64,000 nucleotides of DNA from Limnobacter olei (GTDB lineage Bacteria; Pseudomonadota; Gammaproteobacteria; Burkholderiales; Burkholderiaceae_B), in the NCBI RefSeq assembly GCF_029087225.1, contig NZ_JARFJD010000017.1, positions 62,001-126,000 on the forward strand. The letters are read 5' to 3'. The stretch's first letter is position 1, and every line of letters begins with the position of its first letter. The translations under genes and the position numbers were made by a program. The notes below the pieces were generated by a model. It searched no databases. It was given only the letters and a program-made list of their open reading frames with translations, and was not told the origin of the DNA. Positions 27,346 through 36,065 of this stretch are shown one piece after another.

Positions 27346-27927
27346 ATGAAAAAATTGATGCTTGCTGCCTCGGCAGCTGTTGTATTGGCAGGTTGTGCGG
27401 CTGGCGGTATGTTTGGCCCAGCCCCGAAAGACGGTGAATTGGCCCAGCCCACCGATTACAAATCCTGGCCTGTGTTCCTGGCCGGAATCGAAAAGCCCAC
27501 TGGCCACATTCGTGACATTTACATCAACCCCACTGGCGCTGCCGCCAAGAAAGGCGAAGCCTTTGCCAATGGCACCGTGAGCGTGATGGAAATTTACAAA
27601 GCCACCAAAACCGGCGACAAAATGACCAAGGCTGGTCTTGAAAAAGTGTTCGTCATGTACAAGGGCAACAACTGGGGCAGCACTGCGCCAGAAGGCATGA
27701 AGACAGGCGACTGGGTGTATGCAGCATTTGAACCCAATGGCCAGCCCGCCAAAGCGGATTACGCCACCTGCCGTGGTTGCCACCTGCCATTGGCCGACAA
27801 AGACTACATTTTCCATTACGACAAATATTTTGACACACGCAAGAGCGCCCAGATTCTGGACGGTCATGCTGGCAAAGTAGCCATGTCTGTTGAAGAAGCC
27901 CACCTGGCTGCTTTGGTTACCAAGTAA
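27346..27927 (+). CDS. Cytochrome P460-family lipoprotein
   Basis: A 193-residue lipoprotein with a lipobox (LAGC, Cys near 17) and a cytochrome P460 domain. The c-type haem site CRGCH lies near residue 145, late in the protein as is normal for P460. P460 enzymes oxidise hydroxylamine or act on nitric oxide, and some relatives detoxify reactive nitrogen. Whether this member has the cross-linked lysine that defines true P460 cannot be decided from sequence. The start at 27346 is chosen because of the AAGGGG ribosome site just upstream and the lipoprotein leader it gives. A terminator follows the stop. Confidence 0.85.
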   Translation: MKKLMLAASAAVVLAGCAAGGMFGPAPKDGELAQPTDYKSWPVFLAGIEKPTGHIRDIYINPTGAAAKKGEAFANGTVSVMEIYKATKTGDKMTKAGLEKVFVMYKGNNWGSTAPEGMKTGDWVYAAFEPNGQPAKADYATCRGCHLPLADKDYIFHYDKYFDTRKSAQILDGHAGKVAMSVEEAHLAALVTK

Positions 27928-27950
27928 ACCACTGGCTATTTCCGTACAAT

Positions 27951-27980
27951 AAAAGCCACCCAAGGCCGGGTGGCTTTTTT
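27951..27980 (+). terminator. Rho-independent terminator after the P460 gene
   Basis: AAAAGCCACCC pairs with GGGTGGCTTTT around the 6-base loop AAGGCC, then continues into T. It lies 24 bases after the P460 stop and 13 bases before the chosen start of the next gene, so an in-frame ATG inside it (27970) is not the real start. Confidence 0.88.
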
Positions 27981-27993
27981 GTTGGGGTGTTCC

Positions 27994-28998
27994 ATGCGCA
28001 TTCTGCGTTTCGCTTTGTATGCATTGTCTGCAATCGTTTTACTGGGGCTGGGCGCTCTGGTTTTCCTGCTGAAGTCTTATCCCGCTGTCCAGTTGCCTGA
28101 ATCGTTGAAACCAGGCCCCGCTGGCAGTGTGCGAACCTTGTTTTTGGGAACCTCGTCTATGGCCTGGACCGATGGGCAGAGCACCTGGCTGGTGGATGGT
28201 TTTTTCTCGCGACAACCGTTGTCCGAAGTTGCTTTTACCCGACTGAACGTTGATGAAAACCAGGTTGGTGCAGTGGCCGCAGAAATGTTCAAGCGTCTGG
28301 ATATGCCCAGTGCCTTGAGTGGTATTGTGGTGGCGCACTCGCATTACGATCATTCCCTGGATGCTCCTTTTCTGGCGAAACAATATGGCGCGCGGGTGGT
28401 GGGTTCGGAATCGACTCTGCAAATTGCCAAAGGGCAAGATGTGCCGACAACACAAATAGATGCTTTTACGGGCAGTGGCCGCGTGAAGTTGGGCGAGTTT
28501 GATATTCAGTTGATTCAATCTGCCCATGCGCCCACCGGATTCACGGGTGGGTTTAACACCAAACCTGTGTTTCTTCCGGCCCATGCCTTGCAGTTCAAAG
28601 AAGGAATCAGCTTTTCATTTGTAGTGTCTCACCCCGGCCTGGGGCCTGGGCCATTCGCGCTTATTCAGCCTAGCGCAGGTTATGTTGAAGGCCAAAACAA
28701 AGGCATTGCGGTGAAGCATGTGTTTTTGGGAATGGGTGGTTTGGGTAAATTAAGCGACGTCTACATTGAGAATTACTGGCGGGAAATGGTGGTCGCTACC
28801 GGAGCTAAGCATGTGTATCTGATTCACTGGGATGATTTCACCCAACCCTTGATGAAACAGGGCGAGCCGCTCGCATTAAAACCCATGCCCAAGTTGCTGG
28901 ATGACTTCCCGAGATCCCTTGAATTGTTAAAGATGTTTTCAGAACGCGATGGCGTGACTCTTCATGTGCTGGATGCATGGCAAATAGTCCATTTTTGA
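27994..28998 (+). CDS. Membrane-anchored metallo-beta-lactamase-fold hydrolase
   Basis: A protein of about 334 residues with one N-terminal transmembrane helix (about 4-27) and a metallo-beta-lactamase fold (HSHYDHSLD, the HxHxDH zinc motif, near residue 112). Later conserved points are the GSEST and SAHAP segments with candidate metal ligands. Members of this group act on phosphodiester, lactone or thioester bonds. The overall layout resembles UlaG/RomA-type hydrolases, and the substrate is unknown. The start at 27994 follows GGGGTG. It lies just after the P460 terminator, so it has its own promoter or relies on read-through. Confidence 0.78.
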   Translation: MRILRFALYALSAIVLLGLGALVFLLKSYPAVQLPESLKPGPAGSVRTLFLGTSSMAWTDGQSTWLVDGFFSRQPLSEVAFTRLNVDENQVGAVAAEMFKRLDMPSALSGIVVAHSHYDHSLDAPFLAKQYGARVVGSESTLQIAKGQDVPTTQIDAFTGSGRVKLGEFDIQLIQSAHAPTGFTGGFNTKPVFLPAHALQFKEGISFSFVVSHPGLGPGPFALIQPSAGYVEGQNKGIAVKHVFLGMGGLGKLSDVYIENYWREMVVATGAKHVYLIHWDDFTQPLMKQGEPLALKPMPKLLDDFPRSLELLKMFSERDGVTLHVLDAWQIVHF

Positions 28999-29086
28999 TC
29001 CACAGTTTCCGGTGTTTGAGTGCATACTAAAACCGCATGCTGCGTGGCATGCGTGACCAGCGCGATTCGCTGAAATGTAAGTAACT

Positions 29087-31291
29087 ATGCCGAACCCCAG
29101 CAGTCTGCACACCGACGCCAATAAAAAGAACTTTGCGGATCTATTTCACAACGAGGTCACAGCGTGGTTGGTGTTGGTGCTTTCCATTGTCATCACTGCG
29201 CTGGGCTGGGTGTTGTCCAGCCAAGCCATCGAGAAACGCGCCAACGACAGGTTTTCATTTGAGGTTCGAGATGCCCAAGAGCGCATTCAGAGCCGGATCA
29301 ACCAGTACCAACAAATTTTGCGCGGTGGAGTGGCTTTTTTTGATGCGCACACCAGTGTGAATCGAGAACACTGGCAGGTGTACGTGGCCTCGCTCAACTT
29401 GCAACGCGAGTTGCCAGGCGTGCAAGGTTTCGCGTTCGCCGAACGTGTGTCACCAGATACTTTAGAACAATACGAAAACCGCATACGTGCCGAGGGATTT
29501 CCAAATTATTCGGTCACCCCTCCTGGTGAACGCGAGGTTTACTTTCCCATCACATTGATCGAGCCGTTTGATGAACGCAACCAGCGTGCTTTTGGTTATG
29601 ACATGTTTTCCGAGCCTGTACGCCGCGAGGCCATGCGCCGGGCCATGGACACGGGTCAGCCCACCGTGTCGGGTTTGGTTCAGTTAAAGCAGGGCGACGA
29701 GAGAAACCCCGCCCCGGGCTTTCTGATTTATCTGCCTGTGTATACCCAAGGTGTAGATTTAAGTTCGGTCGATTCTCGCAGGCGGGCTATTCGCGGCTTT
29801 GTGTATAGCCCCTTTGTTGCCTCGGATCTGATGCAGAATGTGTTGGGCAATGAAAAAATTCCTCTTCACTTTCAATTGTATGACGCTGAAAGCATGGTGC
29901 CGGAATCGCTGATTTATGATTCCGCCAGTGGTGTTGACACCCCACAGCAACTTCAACTGTTTGATCACACCCATGCAGTGACAGTCCCCGTTGAGTGGTC
30001 TGGGCGGACGTGGACCGCGCGTTTTGAAAGTACACCCGATTTTGACCGGGATGTTCACAATTCCCTGCCTAACCTGATTTTGCTCGCCGGCGGTGCAATT
30101 GATTTGATGCTGTTTCTCACCATCTATTCTTTGGTGCAACAGCGCAGGCGACAAAGCGCCAGCAATGCGAAAAGCCAGTTTCTGGCCAATATGAGCCACG
30201 AAATCCGTACCCCGCTCAACGCCATTCTGGGTTTCAATACTTTGTTGGGAGAACAGCTGACAGATCCGCAGGCCAAAGAGTATGTGAAGCAGGTTCAAGA
30301 GGCTTCAGAGCAATTGCTGGGCATGGTTGAAGATGTGCTGAGTTTCTCGCAGATTGAGGCAGGTTCAATACGGATCGAGAATATTGAATTTGATTTGCAT
30401 GACAGGGTGCGCAGAACCTTGCGCCTGTTTACTGCAAAAGCACAGCTCAAAGGTTTAAACCTTGAACTTGAAATGGATGCAATGACACCACTGATGGTGA
30501 AAGGTGACCCTGCGCGTTACGGGCAGGTGTTATCGAACTTGTTGAACAATGCGATCAAGTTTTCTGACAGTGGCGTGGTGCGGGTCAAAGTGCAGGCCGA
30601 CAGGCTGGACATGCATGAGGCAGTAATTCGCACTGAGGTACACGATCAGGGTATCGGCTTCGATGTCAATGAATTCGAGCGCCTTACCCGCCCCTTTGAG
30701 CAGGCGGACAACACCGCCACACGCCGGTTTGGCGGTAGTGGTTTGGGTTTGGCGATCTGCAAGCGATTGACCGAGTTAATGGGTGGCGAACTGTTTGTGG
30801 CCTCTGTGCCGCAGGCTGGCAGCGTATTTGGTTTCACCTTGCGGGTTCAAACCGTGTTTGTACAAACGGGCGATTCAACCGCCCTGTTGCCCACAGCGGC
30901 TGAGTCACTTCAGGGTAAAAAAATACTGGTGGTTGAAGACAACAAGCTGAATCAGCATGTGATCAAAGCCTTGCTCTCAAAAATGAAAGCAGATGTATTG
31001 TTGGTCGACAACGGGCAAATGGCCGTTGACGCCGTGCGTGCAGATTCGTCGATCGACCTTGTGTTGATGGACATTCACATGCCGGTGATGAACGGCATTG
31101 ACGCCGCCATTGCAATTCGCCAGTTGCCCGGCCCAGCCAGTCTGTTGCCAATTGTGGCGTTGACTGCGGGTGCCCTTCAGGAAGATGAACGGGCCTGCAT
31201 GAATGCTGGCATGAACGAGTTTTTAAGCAAACCAGTGGACGTGCCCAAACTGCGGCAGGTGTTGAGCCGGCAATTACTGGGCGCGCACTGA
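29087..31291 (+). CDS. CHASE-domain hybrid sensor histidine kinase
   Basis: A 734-residue sensor. TM1 is near residues 27-46, followed by a periplasmic CHASE domain (about 80-290; VQGFAFAERVSP and the GYDMFSEPVRREAMRRAMDTG blocks). TM2 is near residues 325-345. The HisKA domain has the H-box SHEIRTPLNAILGF, the HATPase_c domain has RFGGSGLGLAICKRL, and a C-terminal receiver domain (about 612-725) has VVEDNKLNQHV and the acceptor Asp in LVLMDIHMP. No regulator gene is adjacent. CHASE domains sense small ligands such as adenine derivatives or peptides in other organisms. It overlaps the convergent YeeE gene by 18 bases. Confidence 0.92.
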   Translation: MPNPSSLHTDANKKNFADLFHNEVTAWLVLVLSIVITALGWVLSSQAIEKRANDRFSFEVRDAQERIQSRINQYQQILRGGVAFFDAHTSVNREHWQVYVASLNLQRELPGVQGFAFAERVSPDTLEQYENRIRAEGFPNYSVTPPGEREVYFPITLIEPFDERNQRAFGYDMFSEPVRREAMRRAMDTGQPTVSGLVQLKQGDERNPAPGFLIYLPVYTQGVDLSSVDSRRRAIRGFVYSPFVASDLMQNVLGNEKIPLHFQLYDAESMVPESLIYDSASGVDTPQQLQLFDHTHAVTVPVEWSGRTWTARFESTPDFDRDVHNSLPNLILLAGGAIDLMLFLTIYSLVQQRRRQSASNAKSQFLANMSHEIRTPLNAILGFNTLLGEQLTDPQAKEYVKQVQEASEQLLGMVEDVLSFSQIEAGSIRIENIEFDLHDRVRRTLRLFTAKAQLKGLNLELEMDAMTPLMVKGDPARYGQVLSNLLNNAIKFSDSGVVRVKVQADRLDMHEAVIRTEVHDQGIGFDVNEFERLTRPFEQADNTATRRFGGSGLGLAICKRLTELMGGELFVASVPQAGSVFGFTLRVQTVFVQTGDSTALLPTAAESLQGKKILVVEDNKLNQHVIKALLSKMKADVLLVDNGQMAVDAVRADSSIDLVLMDIHMPVMNGIDAAIAIRQLPGPASLLPIVALTAGALQEDERACMNAGMNEFLSKPVDVPKLRQVLSRQLLGAH

Positions 31292-31699
31292 AAATACGAA
31301 CATGCCCACCAGCATGGCAGCCATAAAAATCAGGCCATCGGTGGCCAGGCTGGCCGCAGCCACTACTGCAGGGCCGGGGCAAAAACCGCCAATGCCCCAC
31401 CCCGCGCCAAATAACGCCGCACCCAGCAAAAGTTTTTTGTCGACATGGGTGTTGGTGGGCAAATTCATGGGCAAGCCCATGAGGCTGTTTTTCAGGCGCT
31501 TGGCCAACAAAAACCCGGGCAACCCAAGGGCGATTGCACCGCCCATCACAAACATTAGTGAAGGATCCCAGGGCATTGAAAGATCAAGAAAGCCTATCAC
31601 CTTGGCCGGGTTGGCCATGCCCGAGATGATCAAGCCCCAACCAAAAACCAAGCCTGCCAGGCCGCTTGCCACGGCAAAACGCATGTTGTTATTTTTCAC
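31274..31699 (-). CDS. YeeE/YedE-family membrane protein (DUF6691, PmpB-like)
   Basis: A 141-residue protein with about four membrane helices and the family motif [12 protein letters not shown]. Together with the adjacent gene it forms the two-part version of YeeE/YedE, which imports sulphur-containing compounds such as thiosulphate in characterised cases. The conserved Cys in GGFCPGP is expected to line the pore. The start is GTG at 31699, with AGGGA upstream, or ATG at 31684. It follows the partner gene on the same strand, 13 bases away. BigR-type control is known for similar pairs elsewhere; no bigR gene lies here. Confidence 0.85.
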   Translation of the reverse strand: MKNNNMRFAVASGLAGLVFGWGLIISGMANPAKVIGFLDLSMPWDPSLMFVMGGAIALGLPGFLLAKRLKNSLMGLPMNLPTNTHVDKKLLLGAALFGAGWGIGGFCPGPAVVAAASLATDGLIFMAAMLVGMFVFSVRAQ

Positions 31700-31712
31700 A
31701 ATTTAGTTTCCC

Positions 31713-32144
31713 TCAAATAACATGCATAAGCACTGAGGCCACCACGAAACCGGTGACCATGAAAACACCCGTGGCAATCAGCGAACGCAGCGACAGGCGT
31801 GAAAGCCCACACACGCCATGCCCACTGGTGCAGCCCGACCCCAGCCGTGTACCGTAACCCACCAACAGCCCAGCAACAACCAATGCAACCGTGCCGCGTG
31901 GGCTTTCAAATTCAAAACTTCCCACCACTGCTTGGTACAGCCAGGGTGCTGCGACCATGCCCAGTACAAAGGAAAGTCGCCACTGCATTTCTCCGTGTTG
32001 CGGCTTGAGCAAACCGCCCACTATGCCGCTGATCCCGGCCACGCGGCCAGTCAACAGAATCAGCATGACGGCCGACAAGCCGATCAACAACCCCCCGAAC
32101 AAAGCCGGGTAGGGCGTAAAAGCCTCCCAATTGACAGTCAACAT
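31713..32144 (-). CDS. YeeE/YedE-family membrane protein (PmpA-like)
   Basis: A 143-residue partner of the YeeE/YedE pair, with about four membrane helices. The [17 protein letters not shown] motif with two cysteines (about residues 104-120) is characteristic of the family and thought to bind the sulphur substrate in transit. It starts 13 bases upstream of the second half. A 5-base inverted repeat, ATGAT (32162-32166) and ATCAT (32181-32185), lies upstream and might be an operator, though this is weak. The pair probably acts in sulphide or thiosulphate handling. Confidence 0.85.
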   Translation of the reverse strand: MLTVNWEAFTPYPALFGGLLIGLSAVMLILLTGRVAGISGIVGGLLKPQHGEMQWRLSFVLGMVAAPWLYQAVVGSFEFESPRGTVALVVAGLLVGYGTRLGSGCTSGHGVCGLSRLSLRSLIATGVFMVTGFVVASVLMHVI

Positions 32145-32222
32145 CGTGATCCCGATTAAGTATGATTACTCGCTCATATTATCATGCGCAAAAAATAATC
32201 ACCAGAATAGGTGTGAGTTACA

Positions 32223-33350
32223 ATGCGGCGTCTGTCTTGTTGCCCACATAACCTCATGCCCTCTTCGGAAACACCTTCCCAAGCCCTGTTCCCTGTGCTT
32301 TATCCGCCTTCAACGGTCGCGGTAATTGGTGCGGGCATTGCGGGCAGTAGTGTGGCGCTGGCGCTTTGCAAACTGGGTGTGCAGGTGCACTTGCATGATT
32401 CAGCCAGCGGCCCCGCAGCGGGTGCTTCCGGTAACTGGGTGGGCGCTCTTCACCCCCACATTACCCGTGGCGATTCGCCCTTGTCGCAATTGACACGTTT
32501 GGGGTTTGAACACACCTTGCTGGCGCTTGAGGATTTGACCGCACAAGGTTTGCTGAAAAAAGGCGTCGATTGGGACACCCCAGGGCACTTGCAAACCGTG
32601 CCACCTGAAGAGGCCGACCGCGCGCGTGAAACACTGGAGTTGTTGAATTTTCCGCAAACACTGGTGCGCTGGGCGCAGCCCAATGCCCTGTTGCCCACAC
32701 CCTTGAGTGGTCTGTTTTTCCCGCAAGGTGGTTGGGTGAAACCAGCCCGTTGGGTAGCGGCCAATCTACAGGCCTGTGGTGAGTTGCTTCATACCCATTA
32801 CAACAGCACCATTGGCGATATAGGCCCCTTGCGGGAACAACACGCGGCGGTGGTGGTGTGTGTGGCTGAAAATTCACTTGAATTGGCACCGATCCCCGGT
32901 GCTTGCGCAAATGCTGTCAAAGGCCAAATCAGCAAACTTCGGTGTGCAGTAAAACCGGGTGTCGTGTTGTCGGGTGAAAGTTACGCGATTGCTCCAGCAA
33001 CTGAAGACTGGTTGGTGTTGGGGGCCACTTACGAGCGGCCTGTGGTGCACTTGAACCCCACCGCCGAGGCCGATGAGTTGAACATCGCCCGGTTCAAGGC
33101 GGCATTTCCTGAGTTACCACTTGGAGAGTTGCTTGATCATCGCTGCGCAGTGCGATCGGTTTGGCACGATCGCCTGCCCGCCATCGGCCCCGTGCCGAAT
33201 ATGCCAGGGGTGTACATGAGCACTGGCTTTGGGTCGCGTGGATTGCTGTGGGCGGCTTTGGGTGGGTGTGTGGTGGCTGACTACTTCAAGGGCAGCCCAA
33301 TCGAGTCGAAACTCTTGAAAAAAATTACGCCCCGCGCTGCGAGGGCGTAA
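32223..33350 (+). CDS. Stand-alone MnmC C-terminal-type FAD oxidoreductase
   Basis: A 375-residue FAD-dependent oxidoreductase matching the C-terminal half of MnmC, which converts cmnm5(s2)U34 to nm5(s2)U34 in tRNA wobble uridines. The dinucleotide-binding motif VIGAGIAGSSVALAL is near residues 33-47. The FAD-fold GASGNWVGALHPHITRGDSPLSQL segment is specific to MnmC. The last part with GFGSRGLLWAALGG is the second FAD motif. The methyltransferase half found in bifunctional MnmC is absent. A short 30-residue N-terminal extension precedes the FAD motif. AGGTG lies upstream of the 32223 ATG; a later ATG at 32256 is also possible. Confidence 0.8.
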   Translation: MRRLSCCPHNLMPSSETPSQALFPVLYPPSTVAVIGAGIAGSSVALALCKLGVQVHLHDSASGPAAGASGNWVGALHPHITRGDSPLSQLTRLGFEHTLLALEDLTAQGLLKKGVDWDTPGHLQTVPPEEADRARETLELLNFPQTLVRWAQPNALLPTPLSGLFFPQGGWVKPARWVAANLQACGELLHTHYNSTIGDIGPLREQHAAVVVCVAENSLELAPIPGACANAVKGQISKLRCAVKPGVVLSGESYAIAPATEDWLVLGATYERPVVHLNPTAEADELNIARFKAAFPELPLGELLDHRCAVRSVWHDRLPAIGPVPNMPGVYMSTGFGSRGLLWAALGGCVVADYFKGSPIESKLLKKITPRAARA

Positions 33351-33373
33351 GTTTTAAAAAGCGTTCAAAACGC
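33325..33373. terminator. Bidirectional terminator between mnmC-like gene and topB
   Basis: Two hairpins lie between the convergent genes. TTACGCCC / GGGCGTAA (33325-33332 and 33343-33350) is followed by TTTT on the plus strand and ends in the stop codon of the plus-strand gene. GCGTT-caa-AACGC (33361-33373) is followed by a T run on the minus strand and probably ends topB transcription. Confidence 0.7.
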
Positions 33374-33378
33374 AAAAT

Positions 33379-35943
33379 TCATGACGCTTCTTTGGCAGCC
33401 TTGGCTTTGGCTGCGGTTTTTGTCGCTGGCTTGGCCGCAGTTTTGCCTTTGGCTGCACCAGGCTTCTTCTCGGCTTTTGCCTCGAACTCAAAACCAATCG
33501 CACCGTCGGGTTTCTTGACCAAAAACGCTTTGAACGCACGGCGGGTTTTCGATGAAACAAACCGTGTCAGCAAATCAGTTTTACCGTCGAGCAACAGTTT
33601 TTCCATCTGTTCGCGGTCAATGGGTTGTTGCAAAATCACCTTGCCTGAACGGAAGTCACAGCTTTTGCTTGGTCCTACTGATTTTTCGCACACATAACTG
33701 GTGGCCTGTTCATACACATTGGATGCACACTTGGGACATGGCCCCAGTCGGGTTTCACCAGAGAAGTCGACGGGTTCGCCATTGTCATCGTCTTTGGCCT
33801 GGCCAAAGTCAAACTCCAGCTTGTGTTCATCAGTCAGCTTCAGCACAGCGGCAAACGGGCGGCCCATTTTGCTGCGGAAACCATCGAGCATTGGCAACTC
33901 GCGGTCTTGCAACAGCTTTTCAACTTCAGCCACTTCAAACTGACGCCCGCCTGGCACTTTCGAGATCGAGAATTCGCATTTTGTGCAGGCAAAGCGGCGG
34001 TAGTTTTCCTTCACCACGCTGCCGCAGTTCGGGCAAGGTGTCACCAGTGTGGCGTAGTCGCCAGGAATGGTTTCCTCTGTGTAGTTTTTCGCACGGTCAA
34101 CAATGTTCTGCGTAATCTTGGCAATTTCCTGCATGAATTGTTCGCGCGAGAGCTCGCCCTTTTCCATCAGGGAAAGTTTGTACTCCCACTCGCCAGTCAA
34201 CTCAGGCATGGTCAGTTCTTCAACGTCCAGGCCACGCAGCAGGGTCAGTAGCTGGAACGCCTTGGCTGTGGGTACCAAAGCGCGTTCTTCACGCACCAGG
34301 TACTTTTCGTTAATCAAACCCTCAATGGTGGCAGCGCGCGTGGCTGGCGTGCCTAAGCCCTTCGTGCCCATGGCATCGCGCAGTTCTTCTTCTTCCACCA
34401 ATTTGCCGGCGCCTTCCATGGCGGAAAGCAACGTGGCTTCGCTGTAGCGTGCAGGTGGCTTGGTGCTCAGGGTGTGTACATCAATTTCGTCGGTACTTAC
34501 TTTTTCACCGGCATCCACAGCCACCAGGCTGTCATCGCCGGCAGCAGCGGCTGCGCGACCGTAAATGGCCAGCCAGCCCGGCTTCACCAGCACCTTGCCT
34601 TCGGTTTTGAAGGGGTGGCCTTCAACCGTGGTAATGCGTGTGGTGACGTTGAATTCCGCTGGCGGGAAAAATACTGCCAGGAAGCGTTTCACCACCATGT
34701 CGTATAGCTTGGCTTCGGGTTCGCTCAGGTTTTTTGGCACTTGCAGGGTTGGAATAATCGCAAAGTGGTCTGAAATTTTGCTGTTGTCGAACACCCGCTT
34801 GTTGGGCTTGACCCAGTTGTTTTTCAGGATTTGTTCACAAAACTGCCCATACGCACCGGCAATGTGGCCTGAATCCAGACCCACAAAGCTTTTCAGGGTT
34901 TGGTTCACAGTGCCCATATAATCCTCGGGCAAGGCCTTTGAATCAGTACGCGGGTAGGTCAACACTTTGTGTTTTTCATACAGCGCCTGCGCCAAGCCCA
35001 AGGTGTTCTTTGCTGAAAAACCAAAACGGCTGTTCGCCTCGCGTTGCAGGCTAGTCAAATCGAACAACTGAGGCGCAATTTGCGTGGTGGGTTTGCTTTC
35101 TTCTTCTACTGTGCCGGGCTTGCCGTCACAGGCAGCCACAATGGCTTTGGCTTTTGCTTCGTCCCACAGCCGGTCTGCACGTTGCTCAGGGTCTTCTGCT
35201 TTTTTAAAGTCTCGGTCAAACCATTTGCCTTCGTAGGCACCAGCCTGCGCACCAAAACTGGCGCGAATCTCGAAATAAGTGCGCGGCACAAACTTGCGAA
35301 TTTTCTCTTCGCGTTCCACAACAATGGCCAGTGTGGGGGTTTGCACCCGGCCCACCGTGGTCAGGTAAAACCCGCCTTCTTTGCTGTTGAATGCAGTCAT
35401 GGCACGTGTGCCATTGATACCCACCAGCCAGTCTGCTTCCGAGCGGCAGCGCGCTGCATCGGCCAGTGGCATCATCTCGGCATCGCTGCGCAGGCTCGAG
35501 AAGGCCTGACGAATGGCTGCGGGTGTCATTGATTGCAACCACAGGCGCTCAACCGGCTTGCTGCTTTTCGCGTATTGCGCGATCAGGCGGAAAATCAGCT
35601 CACCTTCCCGGCCCGCGTCACAGGCGTTGATCAGGCCGACCACGTCTTTGCGTTTAATCAGTTTGTTCAGCACCTTCAGGCGCGATTCTGTTTTCGCAAT
35701 CGGGTTCAGGTCAAAGTGTGTTGGCAACACGGGCAGGTTGGCAAAACTCCACTTGCCCCGCTTCACCTCAAATTCGTCGGGCGCCTTGATTTCCACCAAA
35801 TGGCCCACGGCCGATGACAGCACGTACTCATCACTTTCAAAGTAATCGTCGTGTTTGGTGAAACCACCGAGGGAGCGCGCAATGTCAGCGGCCACGGAGG
35901 GTTTTTCCGCGATGATCAGTTTTTTGGGGTTTTCGCTACTCAA
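33379..35943 (-). CDS. topB: DNA topoisomerase III
   Basis: A type IA topoisomerase of 854 residues that decatenates and relaxes DNA through a transient single-strand break. The TOPRIM domain is at the N-terminus (IIAEKPSVAADIAR and CDAGREGELI). The catalytic Tyr lies in LTYPRTDSKALPEDY near residue 330. Two Cys4-type zinc ribbons follow (CPNCGSVVKENYRRFACTKC and a CPKCAS...C segment), then a Lys/Ala-rich tail that may bind DNA nonspecifically. E. coli TopB lacks this tail. The start codon appears to be TTG at 35943. It is a single gene between convergent mnmC-like and dprA genes. Confidence 0.93.
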   Translation of the reverse strand: MSSENPKKLIIAEKPSVAADIARSLGGFTKHDDYFESDEYVLSSAVGHLVEIKAPDEFEVKRGKWSFANLPVLPTHFDLNPIAKTESRLKVLNKLIKRKDVVGLINACDAGREGELIFRLIAQYAKSSKPVERLWLQSMTPAAIRQAFSSLRSDAEMMPLADAARCRSEADWLVGINGTRAMTAFNSKEGGFYLTTVGRVQTPTLAIVVEREEKIRKFVPRTYFEIRASFGAQAGAYEGKWFDRDFKKAEDPEQRADRLWDEAKAKAIVAACDGKPGTVEEESKPTTQIAPQLFDLTSLQREANSRFGFSAKNTLGLAQALYEKHKVLTYPRTDSKALPEDYMGTVNQTLKSFVGLDSGHIAGAYGQFCEQILKNNWVKPNKRVFDNSKISDHFAIIPTLQVPKNLSEPEAKLYDMVVKRFLAVFFPPAEFNVTTRITTVEGHPFKTEGKVLVKPGWLAIYGRAAAAAGDDSLVAVDAGEKVSTDEIDVHTLSTKPPARYSEATLLSAMEGAGKLVEEEELRDAMGTKGLGTPATRAATIEGLINEKYLVREERALVPTAKAFQLLTLLRGLDVEELTMPELTGEWEYKLSLMEKGELSREQFMQEIAKITQNIVDRAKNYTEETIPGDYATLVTPCPNCGSVVKENYRRFACTKCEFSISKVPGGRQFEVAEVEKLLQDRELPMLDGFRSKMGRPFAAVLKLTDEHKLEFDFGQAKDDDNGEPVDFSGETRLGPCPKCASNVYEQATSYVCEKSVGPSKSCDFRSGKVILQQPIDREQMEKLLLDGKTDLLTRFVSSKTRRAFKAFLVKKPDGAIGFEFEAKAEKKPGAAKGKTAAKPATKTAAKAKAAKEAS

Positions 35944-36065
35944 TTAGTCCAACTCGTCGGTGTGTGTAATTTCAAGGCCTTGTGCGCCGAAGTGTAAGTG
36001 TCAGTCCTTCAACAAATCAAGGCTTTCTCTAGAATCTTCAATTCTGTTGTTGCAACGGCCTTTTT

